DNA of 64,000 nt. Source: Mesorhizobium sp. M8A.F.Ca.ET.218.01.1.1. GTDB lineage: Bacteria > Pseudomonadota > Alphaproteobacteria > Rhizobiales > Rhizobiaceae. Made by a program: the position numbers and the translations under genes. Shown here in pieces: positions 16,361-25,197 of this stretch; position 1 is the stretch's first letter, and the number at the start of each line of letters is the position of its first letter. The notes below the pieces were generated by a model, which was given only the letters and a program-made list of their open reading frames with translations, did no database searches and was not told the DNA's origin. The stretch covers positions 1,160,382 through 1,224,381 of the forward strand of contig NZ_SRUZ01000001.1 of NCBI RefSeq assembly GCF_004791165.1. The letters run 5' to 3'.

Positions 16361-18058
16361 TCAGCTTGCTTGTGCCTCGGTCCCGAACAGATCCTTGGCT
16401 TGCTCGGCTGTATAGTAGCCAAGCTGGACATCCCGAGCGACCAGTTTCGGGTCGCGCTCACGCGGATCGCCATAGCCGCCGCCGCCCGGCGTGCCGACGC
16501 GCACGCGGTCGCCGGCCTTGAGCGGGATGTCCTGCTCCTTGGAGAGGTGTGGCGGTATGTGTTCTTCGCCATCGCGGAAGACGGTCACGCTGTTGGGCTG
16601 GCCATCCTCCCCGCCAAGCGCGCCTTGCGGACCAAAACGGCCGTGATCCATGACGAAGGAGGCGCGCGCCTCGCCGCGCAGGATTTCGACCTCGTAGGCG
16701 AGGCCAAAACCGCCGCGATGCTTGCCGGCGCCACCCGATCCTTCGCGCAAGGCATAGTGCCGGTAGAGCACGGGAAAAGCCTGCTCCATGATCTCGACCG
16801 GCGGCGATTTCGAAATGCCGATGGTCGAGCAGCCATTGGTGAGGCCGTCATGGGCCGAATTGCCGCCATAGCCGCCGCCGGAGATCTGGTACATGACATA
16901 GTCGCGGCCGCGCGCCGGGTCGCTGCCCCCGAGCGCGAAATTGCCGCTGGAGCCGGCGGGAGCCGCCGTCACCTTGTCGGGCAGCGCCTGCACCATGGCG
17001 GCGAACACCGCCTCGGCGATGCGCTGCGAGACCTCGGCGGCGCAACCCGAGACCGGGCGCGGATACTTTGCGTCCAGGAAGGTGCCTTCCGGCCGCTTGA
17101 CCTCGAGTGGCTCGAAGGCGCCGGCGCTGATCGGCACATCCGGGAAGATATGGCGCATGGCGAGATAGACCGACGACAAGGTCGTCGCCAGCACGCTGTT
17201 CATCGGCCCGGCGCAGGGCTTTGATGAGCCCGTGAAATCGAAGGTCAGCGCATCGCCCTTTTTCTCCACGGCGAGCGCGATGGTCAGCGGTTCGTTGACC
17301 ACCCCGTCGGAATCGACGAAGGCCTTGGAGCGATAGGTGCCGTCGGGAATGGCGGATATGTTGGCGCGCATCTGCTCGGCGGCGCGTCGGCGCAGTTCGG
17401 CGATCGCCTTGGTAACCGTTTCATCTCCGTAACGATCCAGGATCCCGTTGAGCCTATCCTGGCCGATCAGCAGCGCGGCGGCCTGCGCCCTGATGTCGCC
17501 GATGCGCTGGTCGGCAACCCGGATGTTGGAGCAGATGATGGCGTAGATCTCTGGATCGAGCACGCCCTTCTTGAACAGCTTTACCGGCGGCAGCCGCAGG
17601 CCTTCCTGCTCGACGGCGGTCGCGGAAGCCGAGAACCCGCCCGGCACTGAGCCGCCAATGTCGGGCCAATGGCCGGTGTTGGACAACCAGCAGAAGATTT
17701 TTCCAGCGCGGTAGACAGGCATGACGAAGCGCACATCCATCAGATGCGTGCCGCCGAGATAGGGGTCGTTGACGATGTAGATGTCGCCCGGCTCCGGCGC
17801 CAGGCAGCGGCCGTCGGCGATCATCTCGATGACCGTTTTGGTCGAGTATTGCATGACGCCGACGAACACCGGCAGGCCCTGGCTGCCTTGGGCGATCAGC
17901 GAGCCATCGACGGCCGAATAGATGCCGTCCGAGCGATCATTGGCCTCGGCGATGACGGGCGAGAAGGCGGCGCGGGAAAAGGTCAGGTCCATCTCGTCGC
18001 AGACCTGCTGCAAGGCGGCCTGGAGAACCGAAAGCGTGATGGCGTCGAGACCGGTCAT
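16361..18058 (-). CDS. Hydantoinase B/oxoprolinase-family protein
   Basis: 565-residue HyuB-type subunit. Typical blocks are the N-terminal TFSRAAFSPVIAEANDRSDG, GDIYIVNDPYLGGTHLMD, FDFTGSSKPCAGPMNSVLA, and the glycine-rich C-terminus ending VGTPGGGGYGDP. With HyuA it forms an ATP-dependent cyclic-amide hydrolase acting on N-methylhydantoin, hydantoins or 5-oxoproline. It lies downstream of the A subunit, separated by 136 bp that hold a 42-bp RIME-like palindrome, and 112 bp upstream of the leader ORF and GcvT-like gene. The exact cyclic amide is not determined by sequence. Confidence 0.85.
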   Translation of the reverse strand: MTGLDAITLSVLQAALQQVCDEMDLTFSRAAFSPVIAEANDRSDGIYSAVDGSLIAQGSQGLPVFVGVMQYSTKTVIEMIADGRCLAPEPGDIYIVNDPYLGGTHLMDVRFVMPVYRAGKIFCWLSNTGHWPDIGGSVPGGFSASATAVEQEGLRLPPVKLFKKGVLDPEIYAIICSNIRVADQRIGDIRAQAAALLIGQDRLNGILDRYGDETVTKAIAELRRRAAEQMRANISAIPDGTYRSKAFVDSDGVVNEPLTIALAVEKKGDALTFDFTGSSKPCAGPMNSVLATTLSSVYLAMRHIFPDVPISAGAFEPLEVKRPEGTFLDAKYPRPVSGCAAEVSQRIAEAVFAAMVQALPDKVTAAPAGSSGNFALGGSDPARGRDYVMYQISGGGYGGNSAHDGLTNGCSTIGISKSPPVEIMEQAFPVLYRHYALREGSGGAGKHRGGFGLAYEVEILRGEARASFVMDHGRFGPQGALGGEDGQPNSVTVFRDGEEHIPPHLSKEQDIPLKAGDRVRVGTPGGGGYGDPRERDPKLVARDVQLGYYTAEQAKDLFGTEAQAS

Positions 18059-18108
18059 TGCTCAGTAATCCTCATGGCAGGGGCCGGACATGGAAGGCCT
18101 GAGACGTC

Positions 18109-18150
18109 GCGCCGCCCCTCATCGCCCGGCAGGGCGATGAGGGGCAGCGC
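18109..18150. repeat. Minimal RIME-like palindrome
   Basis: 42-bp near-perfect palindrome: GCGCCGCCCCTCATCGCCC, a 4-base centre, then GGGCGATGAGGGGCAGCGC, with one mismatch. It has the same outer ends as the longer elements at 14839 and 27008 but no internal hairpins. It lies between the hydantoinase A and B genes of one operon and could act as an intercistronic hairpin. Confidence 0.75.
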
Positions 18151-18194
18151 GAGGCCGACTGTAAAAGGACAGAAACTAACAGACGAATTTCCCA

Positions 18195-20279
18195 TCATTC
18201 CTTGCCCACATCGATGATGATGTTGCCGTCGGCGTCGCAGCGCGCGCGGTCGCCGGGTTCGAGCACGGTGGTGGCGTCCATCTGTTCGAGGATCGCCGGC
18301 CCTTCGATGATCGCATCGAGCGGCAGCTTTTCCCTGATGTACACCGGCGTGTCGTGCCAGCGTCCGCCATACCAGACCGGCCGGATTTCGCGCCGCGCCT
18401 CTTCCAGCGTCTTTGCCCGCCCGGCCGGGTCGATCAGGCGTGACAAGTCGATCGCCGGGCGCATCCCGGTGACCGAGGTGTTGAGGTTGACGAGGTTGGC
18501 GCGGATTTCGGGCAGCTCGACCTTGAAGCGAGCGAAATAGGCTTTCTCGAACAGGCCCTGCAATGCAGCTCGCGTTACCGAGGAGGACGGCAACGGCACG
18601 TTGATGATGTGGGTCTGGCCGACGAACTGCATGTCCGCGGAGTGGGTGACGCGGATCGTTGCCGGCTTCACCGCTTCCTTGGCGATCAGTTCCTCGCCTT
18701 CGTTCCGGTGCCGTTCCAATACTTGGTGGAGCCGGCTTTCATCAAGCAGGGCCACTGGCTGGTTGATGGTGTTGACGAAGTCGTGGCGCAGATCGGCGAC
18801 GACGCAGCCAAGCGCATTGGTGATGCCGGGACGTGCCGGCACCAGCACTTTGGGCAGGCCGAGTTCGCGGGCGAGCGCCGTCGCATGCAGCGGCCCGGCG
18901 CCGCCGAAGGCGAACAGCGCGAAATCGCGGGGATCGTGGCCGCGCGATACGGATACCATGCGGATGGCGCCGGCCATCTTCATATTGCCGAGCCTGAGCA
19001 CCGCGCCAGCCGCTTCGACGCCGGAGAGGCCGGTCGACTTGCCGATCCGGTCCTCGAAAATGCCGGTCACGCGCTCCGCTGTGACCGGATTGTCGACGGC
19101 CAGCAATTTCTTCGGCGCCAGCCGGCCGAGCACCAGGTTGGCGTCGGTGATGGTCGGCTCGGTGCCGCCGCGCCCGTAGCAGATTGGGCCGGGATTGGCG
19201 CCCGCGCTTTCCGGGCCGATCTGGATCAGTCCGGCCGCATCGACGCGGGCGATCGAACCGCCGCCGGCGCCGACCGTATGCACCGCCACCATCGGGACAT
19301 GGATCGGCATGGCGTATTCGATCTCGATCTCGTTCGAGACCGCCGGCTCGGCGTTGCGGATCAGCGCCACGTCGGTCGAAGTGCCGCCCATGTCGTAGGT
19401 GACGAGGTTTTCGAAGCCGGCGCGCTTGCCCGTATAGGCGGCGGCGATGACGCCGGAGGCGGGGCCTGACATCACGGTCTTTGCCGATTCACGTGTGACG
19501 AAGCGGGCCGATATCATGCCGCCATTGCCGTTCATGATCAGGAAGTCTCGGGCATAGCCCTTGTCGGCCAATTCCTTGCGCAGCCGCTCGACATAGCGCT
19601 CCAGGATCGGCTGCACCGAGGCATTGACCGAGGCGGTTACCCCGCGCTCGAATTCGCGTGCCTCCGATAGCAGCGCGTGGCCGGTGGTGATGTAGCCGTT
19701 CGGCCAGAATTCGGCGGCGATTTCGGCGGCGCGCCGTTCATGTGACGGGTTGGCGTAGGAATGCAGGAAGTGGATGACGAGGGATTCGCAACCGGCGCCG
19801 ATCAGCGCCTGTACGGCATCGCGCATTTCTGCCTCGTCGAGCGGCGTTCGGATGGCGCCTGATGCCTCGACGCGTTCGGACACCTCCAGCCGCAAATTGC
19901 GCGGGATGACCGGAACGAAGGTGCCCGTCATGCCATAGGGCTGCGGCCGCGTACGCCGGCCAAGCTCGATCACGTCGCGAAAACCGCGCGTGGTGATCAT
20001 GCCGGTTCTGGCCAGCCGGCGCTCCAGCACCGCGTTGGTGGTGGTGGTCGTGCCATGCACGATGAGATCGATGCCGTCGACCGGAAAGCCGGTGGCGCCA
20101 AGCGCCGAAACCACGCCAAAGGCCTGGTTGTCGACCGTAGTCGGGGTCTTGGCCAGATACACCTTGCCGCCGTCCTTGCCGTCGATCAGGAGCAGGTCGG
20201 TGAAGGTTCCGCCGACATCGATGCCGGCGACGACGCTGCCCAGGGAATCCGGCGGCTGCACCGAAAAATTCTCTTTCAT
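18195..20279 (-). CDS. Hydantoinase A/oxoprolinase-family protein
   Basis: 694-residue HyuA-type ATPase subunit with the sugar-kinase-like phosphate loop AGIDVGGTFTDLLLIDG near the N-terminus, HGTTTTTNAVLER, the second ATP block VTYDMGGTSTDVALI, and HTVGAGGGSIARVD. Length matches N-methylhydantoinase A and distinguishes it from fused 1200-residue 5-oxoprolinases. First gene of the leftward operon, divergent from fpr. ATG start at 20279 with only a weak ribosome site. Acts with the HyuB-type subunit to open a cyclic amide at the cost of ATP. Confidence 0.85.
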   Translation of the reverse strand: MKENFSVQPPDSLGSVVAGIDVGGTFTDLLLIDGKDGGKVYLAKTPTTVDNQAFGVVSALGATGFPVDGIDLIVHGTTTTTNAVLERRLARTGMITTRGFRDVIELGRRTRPQPYGMTGTFVPVIPRNLRLEVSERVEASGAIRTPLDEAEMRDAVQALIGAGCESLVIHFLHSYANPSHERRAAEIAAEFWPNGYITTGHALLSEAREFERGVTASVNASVQPILERYVERLRKELADKGYARDFLIMNGNGGMISARFVTRESAKTVMSGPASGVIAAAYTGKRAGFENLVTYDMGGTSTDVALIRNAEPAVSNEIEIEYAMPIHVPMVAVHTVGAGGGSIARVDAAGLIQIGPESAGANPGPICYGRGGTEPTITDANLVLGRLAPKKLLAVDNPVTAERVTGIFEDRIGKSTGLSGVEAAGAVLRLGNMKMAGAIRMVSVSRGHDPRDFALFAFGGAGPLHATALARELGLPKVLVPARPGITNALGCVVADLRHDFVNTINQPVALLDESRLHQVLERHRNEGEELIAKEAVKPATIRVTHSADMQFVGQTHIINVPLPSSSVTRAALQGLFEKAYFARFKVELPEIRANLVNLNTSVTGMRPAIDLSRLIDPAGRAKTLEEARREIRPVWYGGRWHDTPVYIREKLPLDAIIEGPAILEQMDATTVLEPGDRARCDADGNIIIDVGKE

Positions 20280-20346
20280 TGTCGAAACCCGAAATGCTGG
20301 GACTACGGATATGCCGCAGTTTGGAAAGGTGTTTTACGGCGGCATC

Positions 20347-20375
20347 TTGACGCAAATATCGTTTGTATACTAATA
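20347..20375 (+). promoter_or_regulatory. Candidate sigma-70 promoter for fpr, with GntR-like half-site
   Basis: TTGACG (20347-20352) and CTAATA (20370-20375) are spaced by 17 bp. Inside the spacer, TTGTATACTA (20363-20372) resembles the near-palindromic TTGTATACAA operators of FCD-type GntR regulators, so the divergent hydantoinase operon may be controlled here too. The regulator gene is not adjacent. Confidence 0.4.
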
Positions 20376-20499
20376 AATTCTCGACACAAGAGCTTACCGC
20401 CTCGCAGTGTGTGCAAGGCACGCCGGAACCTGAATGGTTCGGGCGCGCACGGGAAAGTTTGGCGCCCGCGTCTGTAATTGGGCGAGAAGGTTGGAATTG

Positions 20500-21327
20500 A
20501 TGAACACCACGCCCGCGTTCAATACCGCTGAAGCCCGCCCGCTGCAGTTTCCGATTCCGGCCAATGTCTATGCCGAAACCGTCGTCTCGGTGAAGCACTA
20601 TACCGACCGGCTGTTCTCGTTCCGCATCACCCGTCCGCAGTCGCTGCGCTTCCGCTCGGGCGAGTTCGTGATGATCGGCCTGCCCAATGCCGAGAAGCCG
20701 GTGTACCGCGCTTACTCCGTCGCCAGCCCGGCCTGGGACGAAGAGCTGGAATTCTTCTCGATCAAGGTGCCGGACGGCCCGCTGACCTCGGAACTGCAGA
20801 AGATCCAGGTCGGCGACACGGTCATCATGCGCCAGAAGTCGACCGGCACGCTGGTCGTCGACGCGCTGACCCCGGCCAAGCGCCTGTTCATGATTTCGAC
20901 CGGCACCGGCATCGCGCCCTTCGCCAGCCTGCTGCGCGACCCCGACACCTACGAGAAGTTCGACCAGCTCATCCTGACCCATACCTGCCGCGACAATGCC
21001 GAGCTGATCTATGGCCAGGAACTGGTGGCGGCACTGGAAAGCGACCCGCTGATCGGCGAGCTGACCGCCGGCCGCGTCACGCTCTACAATTCGACGACAC
21101 GCGAAGAGTCGGCGCGCATGGGCCGCATCACCGCGCTGATCGGTTCGGGCAAGTTTTACAGCGATCTCGGCATCGAGAAGCTCAATCCGGAAACCGACCG
21201 CATCATGATCTGCGGCTCGATGCATATGCTGAAGGACGTCAAGGAGCTGGCCGAAAGCCTCGGCTTCCAGGAAGGTTCGCTCAGCCACCCCTCGAGTTTC
21301 GTCGTCGAACGCGCCTTCGTCGGCTGA
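20500..21327 (+). CDS. fpr: Ferredoxin/flavodoxin-NADP+ reductase
   Basis: 275-residue FAD-dependent reductase of the bacterial FNR class. FAD site RAYSVASPAWDEELEFFSIK, NADP site STGTGIAPFASLLRDP, the TRPQSLRFRSGEFVMIGLP entry strand, and the C-terminal FVVERAFVG with an aromatic residue near the end as in alphaproteobacterial Fpr proteins. The ATG at 20500 has AGAAGG 9 nt upstream. It exchanges electrons between NADPH and ferredoxin/flavodoxin and is monocistronic, with a hairpin downstream. Confidence 0.9.
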   Translation: MNTTPAFNTAEARPLQFPIPANVYAETVVSVKHYTDRLFSFRITRPQSLRFRSGEFVMIGLPNAEKPVYRAYSVASPAWDEELEFFSIKVPDGPLTSELQKIQVGDTVIMRQKSTGTLVVDALTPAKRLFMISTGTGIAPFASLLRDPDTYEKFDQLILTHTCRDNAELIYGQELVAALESDPLIGELTAGRVTLYNSTTREESARMGRITALIGSGKFYSDLGIEKLNPETDRIMICGSMHMLKDVKELAESLGFQEGSLSHPSSFVVERAFVG

Positions 21328-21353
21328 GGCCCGCGGGTCTCCCAGAAACCTTG

Positions 21354-21373
21354 TTTTGACCTTCCGGTCAAAA
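21354..21373 (+). terminator. Hairpin downstream of fpr
   Basis: TTTTGACC-TTCC-GGTCAAAA is a perfect 8-bp stem 27 bp after the fpr stop. The following sequence is not T-rich until CTTTTT at about 21391, so termination strength is uncertain. Confidence 0.4.
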
Positions 21374-21538
21374 ATCAGCTGCTTTCGCGGCCTTTTTCAG
21401 CTATCCCTCGCTTGAGGACTCGTGAAGCACGGCTTCGCGGGCTATCTTCGTGCGTGTCGCCCAAAAGTGTCGAACGGCTTTGGGAGAACGATGCGCACCA
21501 AGACATCAAGCGCACGCCGCTGAATGAAAGGGCAGGAG

Positions 21539-22585
21539 ATGAGCAGCACAATCCGCGAAGCCGATCTTGGCACCAAGGTGACGCCGCTGCCGGCACGCGC
21601 CGCCGCCAACACGCCGGTGCCGCTGGATCATCACATCGCGCGCAATCCCGGCCTGAAACTCGATCTCGGTTTTCTGGAATCGGTGCGCAGCGTCAACCGC
21701 TCGGCGCTGGAGCGCCGCGTCGTCAGCCTGACCAAGCGGCGCTCGATCAAGGCCGACAACCAGGCCGCCTGGCTGCTGCGGGCGATCGCCTGCATGGACC
21801 TGACGACACTGAACTCCAACGACACCGAGGAGCGCGTGCGCCGGCTCTGCGCCAAGGCGATCAACCCGCTGCGCCGCGACATCATGGAAGGCCTCGGCAT
21901 TGCGGGCGAAACCATCCGGCCGGCCGCCGTCTGCGTCTATCATCCCTTCGTTGCCACGGCCGTTGACGCCGTGCGCGGCACCGGCATCCATGTCGCCGCC
22001 GTCTCCACCGCCTTCCCGCACGGCCTGGCGCCGCTGTCGACCCGCCTGCAGGAAATCGAGGCCTCGGTGAAGGACGGCGCCGACGAGATCGACGTCGTCA
22101 TTCCGCGCGGCCTGGTGTTCGGGGCCAAGTGGCGCGAGCTCTACAACGAAATCGTCTCTATGCGTGCCGCATGCGGGGACGCGCATCTGAAGGTCATCCT
22201 CGGCACCGGTGACCTCGCCACGCTGCGCAATGTCATGCTGGCCTCAATGGTGGCGATGATGGCGGGCGCCGATTTCATCAAGACCTCGACCGGCAAGGAA
22301 AGCGTCAACGCCACGCTGCCCGTCGGGCTTGCCATGGTGCGTGCCATCAGGGCCTATTTCGAGGAAACCGGCTATCTCATCGGTTTCAAGCCGGCCGGCG
22401 GCATTTCCACCGCGAAAGTGTCGCTCGACTGGCTGGTGCTGATGAAGGAAGAGCTCGGCCGGCCATGGCTGGAGCCCGAGCTGTTCCGCTTCGGCGCGTC
22501 GAGCCTGCTCACCGACATCGAGCGGCAGCTCGAGCATCATCTGACCGGGCATTATTCGGCCAATCACCGCCACGCGATGGCGTAA
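21539..22585 (+). CDS. deoC: Deoxyribose-phosphate aldolase
   Basis: 348-residue class-I aldolase of the long alphaproteobacterial DeoC type. The Schiff-base Lys is in GADFIKTSTGKESVNATLP and the second active-site Lys in YLIGFKPAGGIST. It splits 2-deoxyribose-5-phosphate into glyceraldehyde-3-phosphate and acetaldehyde. The start at 21539 has AAAGG about 6 nt upstream; an ATG at 21524 would add five residues. The aldehyde dehydrogenase gene 66 bp downstream offers a sink for acetaldehyde, so the two form a deoxynucleoside salvage pair. Confidence 0.88.
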   Translation: MSSTIREADLGTKVTPLPARAAANTPVPLDHHIARNPGLKLDLGFLESVRSVNRSALERRVVSLTKRRSIKADNQAAWLLRAIACMDLTTLNSNDTEERVRRLCAKAINPLRRDIMEGLGIAGETIRPAAVCVYHPFVATAVDAVRGTGIHVAAVSTAFPHGLAPLSTRLQEIEASVKDGADEIDVVIPRGLVFGAKWRELYNEIVSMRAACGDAHLKVILGTGDLATLRNVMLASMVAMMAGADFIKTSTGKESVNATLPVGLAMVRAIRAYFEETGYLIGFKPAGGISTAKVSLDWLVLMKEELGRPWLEPELFRFGASSLLTDIERQLEHHLTGHYSANHRHAMA

Positions 22586-22651
22586 GGCGAGCGAGGCCTT
22601 GAACGTGGAGCCCTACGGCGCCCCCCTGACAATTATCTGGAGCCCCGCCTG

Positions 22652-25024
22652 ATGAACATTCTCGAACGCTATCACGCCATGGAATACGGCCCGGCGCCGG
22701 AGGCGCGCAATGAAGCTGATGCCTGGCTCGCGGCGCGCGATTTCGGCAAGGCGCTGTTCATCGGCGGCGATTGGAAGGCGGCGAGCGGCGGCAAGACTTT
22801 CGAGACCAGCGAACCGTCTTCCGGCAAGTTGCTGGCCAAGATTTCGGACGCCAACGCCGCCGACATCGACGCGGCCGTCGCGGCGGCCACGAAAGCGCTG
22901 CCGAAATGGAGCGCCAGTTCGGGCTACCAGCGCGCGAAGGTGCTCTACGCCATCGGCCGCGCCATGCAGCGCCACCAGCGGCTGTTCGCGGTGCTTGAGA
23001 CAATCGACAATGGCAAGCCGATCCGCGAGAGCCGCGATATCGACGTGCCGCTGGCCATCCGCCATTTCATCCATCACGCCGGCTGGGCACAGGCGCTGGA
23101 CAGGGATTTCCCTGGCCACAAGGGTGTCGGCGTCGTCGGCCAGATCATCCCGTGGAATTTCCCGCTGCTGATGCTGGCCTGGAAGATCGCGCCCGCACTC
23201 GCGGCGGGCTGCACGGTGGTGCTGAAGCCGGCCGAATTCACGCCGCTCACATCAATCCTGTTCGCCGAAATCTGCGAACGCGCCGGCGTGCCGAAGGGCG
23301 TCGTCAACATCGTCCAGGGCGGCCCGGAAGCAGGCGCGGCGATCGTCAACCATCCCGGCATCCAGAAGATCGCCTTCACCGGCTCGTCCGAGGTCGGCAA
23401 GATCATCCGCAAGGCCACCGCCGGCTCGGGCAAGAAACTGTCCCTTGAGCTTGGCGGCAAATCGGCCTTCATCGTCTTCGAGGACGCCGATCTCGACAGC
23501 GCCGTCGAAGGCCTCGTCGACGGCATCTGGTTCAACCAGGGCCAGGTCTGCTGCGCCGGTTCGCGCCTCTTGGTACAGGAAGGCATCGCCGACGCCTTGA
23601 TCGCCAAGGTCAAGACGCGAATGAGCCGGTTGCGAGTCGGCAGCCCACTCGACAAGAACACCGATATCGGCCCGCTGGTCGACCTCACCCAGCTCGACCG
23701 CGTCAAGGGACTGATCGCCGAGGGTGCCCGGCAGGGCGCCGTCTGCTGGCAGCCGGATGCAACGCTGCCGTCTTCCGGCTACTATCATCTGCCGACGCTG
23801 GCAACGAGTGTTTCGCCGGCTAATATCCTGGCGCAGGAGGAAGTGTTCGGGCCTGTGCTTGCCACCATGACCTTCCGCAACACCGAGGAAGCGATCGAGA
23901 TCGCCAACAACACACGCTACGGGCTCGCTGCCTCGGTGTGGAGCGAGAACGTCAATCTCGCGCTCCATGTGGCGCCTCAGCTGAAGGCCGGCGTGGTATG
24001 GGTTAACGGCACCAACATGTTCGACGCCGCCTGCGGCTTCGGCGGCTACCGCGAGAGCGGCTTCGGCCGCGAGGGCGGGCGCGAGGGCATGTTCGAATAT
24101 CTATCGGCAAAATTGCCGCTCGGTTCGGTCATCAAGCCGGCGGCGTCGTCCGCTCGGCCCGTCGAGCAGGCCGACGGCGACGCCATCGACCGCACGGCAA
24201 AGCTGTTCATCGGCGGCAAGCAGGTGCGGCCGGACGGCAATTATTCGCTTGGTATCGCCACCGCCAAGGGCAAGCTCGCCGGCGAAGTCGGGCTCGGCAG
24301 CCGCAAGGATATCCGTGACGCCGTTTCAGCCGCGCGCGCCTGCAAGGCCTGGCCGGAGGCAACCGCCTATAACAGGTCCCAGGTGCTCTATTACCTGGCC
24401 GAGAACCTTTCCGGCCGTGCCAGCGAGTTTGCCGCCCGCCTCACCGAACTGACCGGGGCCAACGCCAAGGCGGCGCGGGACGAGGTCGAACAGTCGATTG
24501 AGCGGCTGTTCCTCTACGCCGGCCTCGCCGACAAGTTCGAGGGCCGGGTGCACCAGCCGCCGGCGCGTGCCGTGACGCTGGCGTTGCATGAGCCGGTCGG
24601 CGTCGTCGGCATCGTCGCGCCCGACAATCAGCCCTTGCTCGGCTTCATCTCGCTGGTCGCGCCGGCGCTGGCCATGGGCAACACGGTGGTGGCCGTGCCG
24701 TCGGAACGCCACCCGCTGCTGGCCACCGATCTCTATCAGGTCATCGAATATTCCGACGTGCCCGCCGGCGCCATCAACATCGTTACCGGCCGCACGGCGG
24801 AGCTTGCAGGCGTGCTGGCCAAGCATGACGACGTCGACGGGCTCTGGCTGTTTGCCGACGCCGACACCTGCGCCAAGGCGGAAGCCGACTCCGTCGGCAA
24901 CCTCAAGCGCGTCTGGAGCGGCAATGGCCGCAGCCTCGACTGGGCCTCGGAAGAAGCCGCCGGTGACGCCTTGCTGCGCCGCGCCATCGAGGTGAAGAAT
25001 GTCTGGGTGCCTTACGGCGACTGA
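22652..25024 (+). CDS. ALDH16-type two-domain aldehyde dehydrogenase
   Basis: 790-residue protein with two ALDH-like domains. Domain 1 (about residues 1-495) is complete: GVVGQIIPWNFPLLMLAW, general base in LSLELGGKSAF, catalytic Cys300 in NQGQVCCAGSRL. Domain 2 (about 510-790) keeps the nucleotide-fold block GVVGIVAPDNQPLLGFISLV but lacks the catalytic Cys loop and ends early. This is the layout of ALDH16, whose bacterial members are active and whose second domain is structural. Downstream of deoC it probably oxidises acetaldehyde or a related aldehyde. Length and domain order argue against a sequencing fusion of two genes. Confidence 0.85.
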   Translation: MNILERYHAMEYGPAPEARNEADAWLAARDFGKALFIGGDWKAASGGKTFETSEPSSGKLLAKISDANAADIDAAVAAATKALPKWSASSGYQRAKVLYAIGRAMQRHQRLFAVLETIDNGKPIRESRDIDVPLAIRHFIHHAGWAQALDRDFPGHKGVGVVGQIIPWNFPLLMLAWKIAPALAAGCTVVLKPAEFTPLTSILFAEICERAGVPKGVVNIVQGGPEAGAAIVNHPGIQKIAFTGSSEVGKIIRKATAGSGKKLSLELGGKSAFIVFEDADLDSAVEGLVDGIWFNQGQVCCAGSRLLVQEGIADALIAKVKTRMSRLRVGSPLDKNTDIGPLVDLTQLDRVKGLIAEGARQGAVCWQPDATLPSSGYYHLPTLATSVSPANILAQEEVFGPVLATMTFRNTEEAIEIANNTRYGLAASVWSENVNLALHVAPQLKAGVVWVNGTNMFDAACGFGGYRESGFGREGGREGMFEYLSAKLPLGSVIKPAASSARPVEQADGDAIDRTAKLFIGGKQVRPDGNYSLGIATAKGKLAGEVGLGSRKDIRDAVSAARACKAWPEATAYNRSQVLYYLAENLSGRASEFAARLTELTGANAKAARDEVEQSIERLFLYAGLADKFEGRVHQPPARAVTLALHEPVGVVGIVAPDNQPLLGFISLVAPALAMGNTVVAVPSERHPLLATDLYQVIEYSDVPAGAINIVTGRTAELAGVLAKHDDVDGLWLFADADTCAKAEADSVGNLKRVWSGNGRSLDWASEEAAGDALLRRAIEVKNVWVPYGD

Positions 25025-25043
25025 TGTTCGCACTTGGTGATCG

Positions 25044-25075
25044 CGTTCGGGCTTGACGCCCGGACGCATGTTCTT
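25044..25075 (+). terminator. Terminator-like hairpin after the ALDH16 gene
   Basis: CGTTCGGGC (25044-25052) pairs with GCCCGGACG (25058-25066) with one G-U pair around TTGAC, followed by CATGTTCTTT. It closes the deoC-ALDH16 unit before the SDR gene. Confidence 0.5.
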
Positions 25076-25197
25076 TAACGAGAAAAAACATCTTTATCAG
25101 TGAACTGGCACAGGCCGCACGATCGCGCCTGACTGGCACATGACGCCTTCGCCGGTCGCCGATAAAGGCAATTGACCCAAGCAGGCGAGGAAAAGAT

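Noticed and set aside
15039..16415. 458-codon + strand frame over the GcvT-like gene
   Set aside because: No motif or ribosome site; the minus-strand GcvT blocks are clear.
22652..25024. Artificial fusion of two ALDH genes
   Set aside because: Domain 2 is shortened and lacks the catalytic Cys in the manner of ALDH16; no frameshift or internal start with a ribosome site is seen.
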